5,917 nt of DNA. Source: Methylococcaceae bacterium NSP1-2. GTDB lineage: Bacteria > Pseudomonadota > Gammaproteobacteria > Methylococcales > Methylomonadaceae. Within the stretch, counting starts at the first letter, position 1; each line of letters begins with the position of its first letter. The DNA lies in contig NQJH01000248.1 of NCBI GenBank assembly GCA_002256685.1, positions 1 to 5,917 on the forward strand, written 5' to 3'. The translations under genes were made by a program, and so were the position numbers. The notes beneath the pieces were generated by a model, which searched no databases, had not been told where the DNA came from, and saw nothing but the letters and a program-made list of their open reading frames with translations. Below are positions 5,825 through 5,917 of the stretch, piece by piece.

Positions 5825-5917
5825 ATGAAAGTAACAAAAATGCTTAAATCGGTGCTGTTTACGGCGGTAATGTTGGTAAATGGCGCGGCTTTCGCCTATA
5901 GCCCCGAGGAATTAGCA
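5825..5917 (+). CDS. exported protein of unknown function, 3' end outside the window
   Basis: Thirty-one codons are open to the window edge. The peptide has a classic Sec signal: a basic start (MKVTKMLK), a hydrophobic core (SVLFTAVMLV, 9-18), a polar break at NG, and an AFA cleavage motif (22-24), so the mature protein would begin YSPEELA. A good Shine-Dalgarno sequence supports the ATG. The product is thus probably periplasmic or outer-membrane. Too little mature sequence is visible to name a family; a small periplasmic protein or c-type cytochrome are only possibilities. The 196-nt gap behind hemW and the absence of overlap suggest a separate transcription unit. Confidence 0.75.
   Translation, partial: MKVTKMLKSVLFTAVMLVNGAAFAYSPEELA

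Overview
The window looks like a moderately AT-rich gammaproteobacterial chromosome segment. The gene order is lon (3' part), hupB, tRNA-Val, a tRNA-Asp remnant, ppiD and hemW, all on the + strand, followed by the first codons of an unidentified exported protein. The lon–hupB–ppiD order is the one known from E. coli and many other gammaproteobacteria, and the proteins align residue by residue with those families. I cannot name a genus. The palindrome behind ppiD resembles repeats I recall from methanotroph and Thiotrichales-type genomes, but that is a weak hint.

Layout: bases 1-1830 are the 3' three quarters of lon (ATP-dependent protease), with the ATPase and Ser/Lys protease sites intact. 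Bases 1831-2018 hold a strong sigma70-type promoter and a hairpin-bearing leader for hupB. hupB (2019-2291) encodes HU-beta. Only 13 nt later comes tRNA-Val(UAC) (2305-2380), then a 42-nt tRNA-Asp that has lost exactly its D arm, base 26 and anticodon arm (2387-2428), then a strong intrinsic terminator (2433-2468). ppiD (2502-4385) encodes the membrane-anchored periplasmic folding factor PpiD. Bases 4386-4500 hold a REP-like perfect palindrome. hemW (4501-5628) encodes the radical-SAM heme chaperone and appears to start at TTG. Bases 5629-5824 are non-coding with weak regulatory candidates. A secreted-protein CDS starts at 5825 and runs off the end.

Functionally, Lon and PpiD act in protein quality control in the cytoplasm and periplasm, and HU-beta is a nucleoid protein; in E. 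coli HU is itself a Lon substrate. hupB and the tRNAs appear to form one transcription unit (promoter near 1889, terminator near 2468), so tRNA processing would also shape the 3' end of hupB mRNA.

The most notable item is the tRNA-Asp remnant. Both remaining helices pair fully (one standard G-U) and the CCA end is encoded, yet it cannot decode. It is either a very recent deletion, an assembly or sequencing artefact, or a retained acceptor–T-arm minihelix RNA. I found no CRISPR array, transposase gene, phage gene or evident new multi-gene system; the rest is ordinary core genome.
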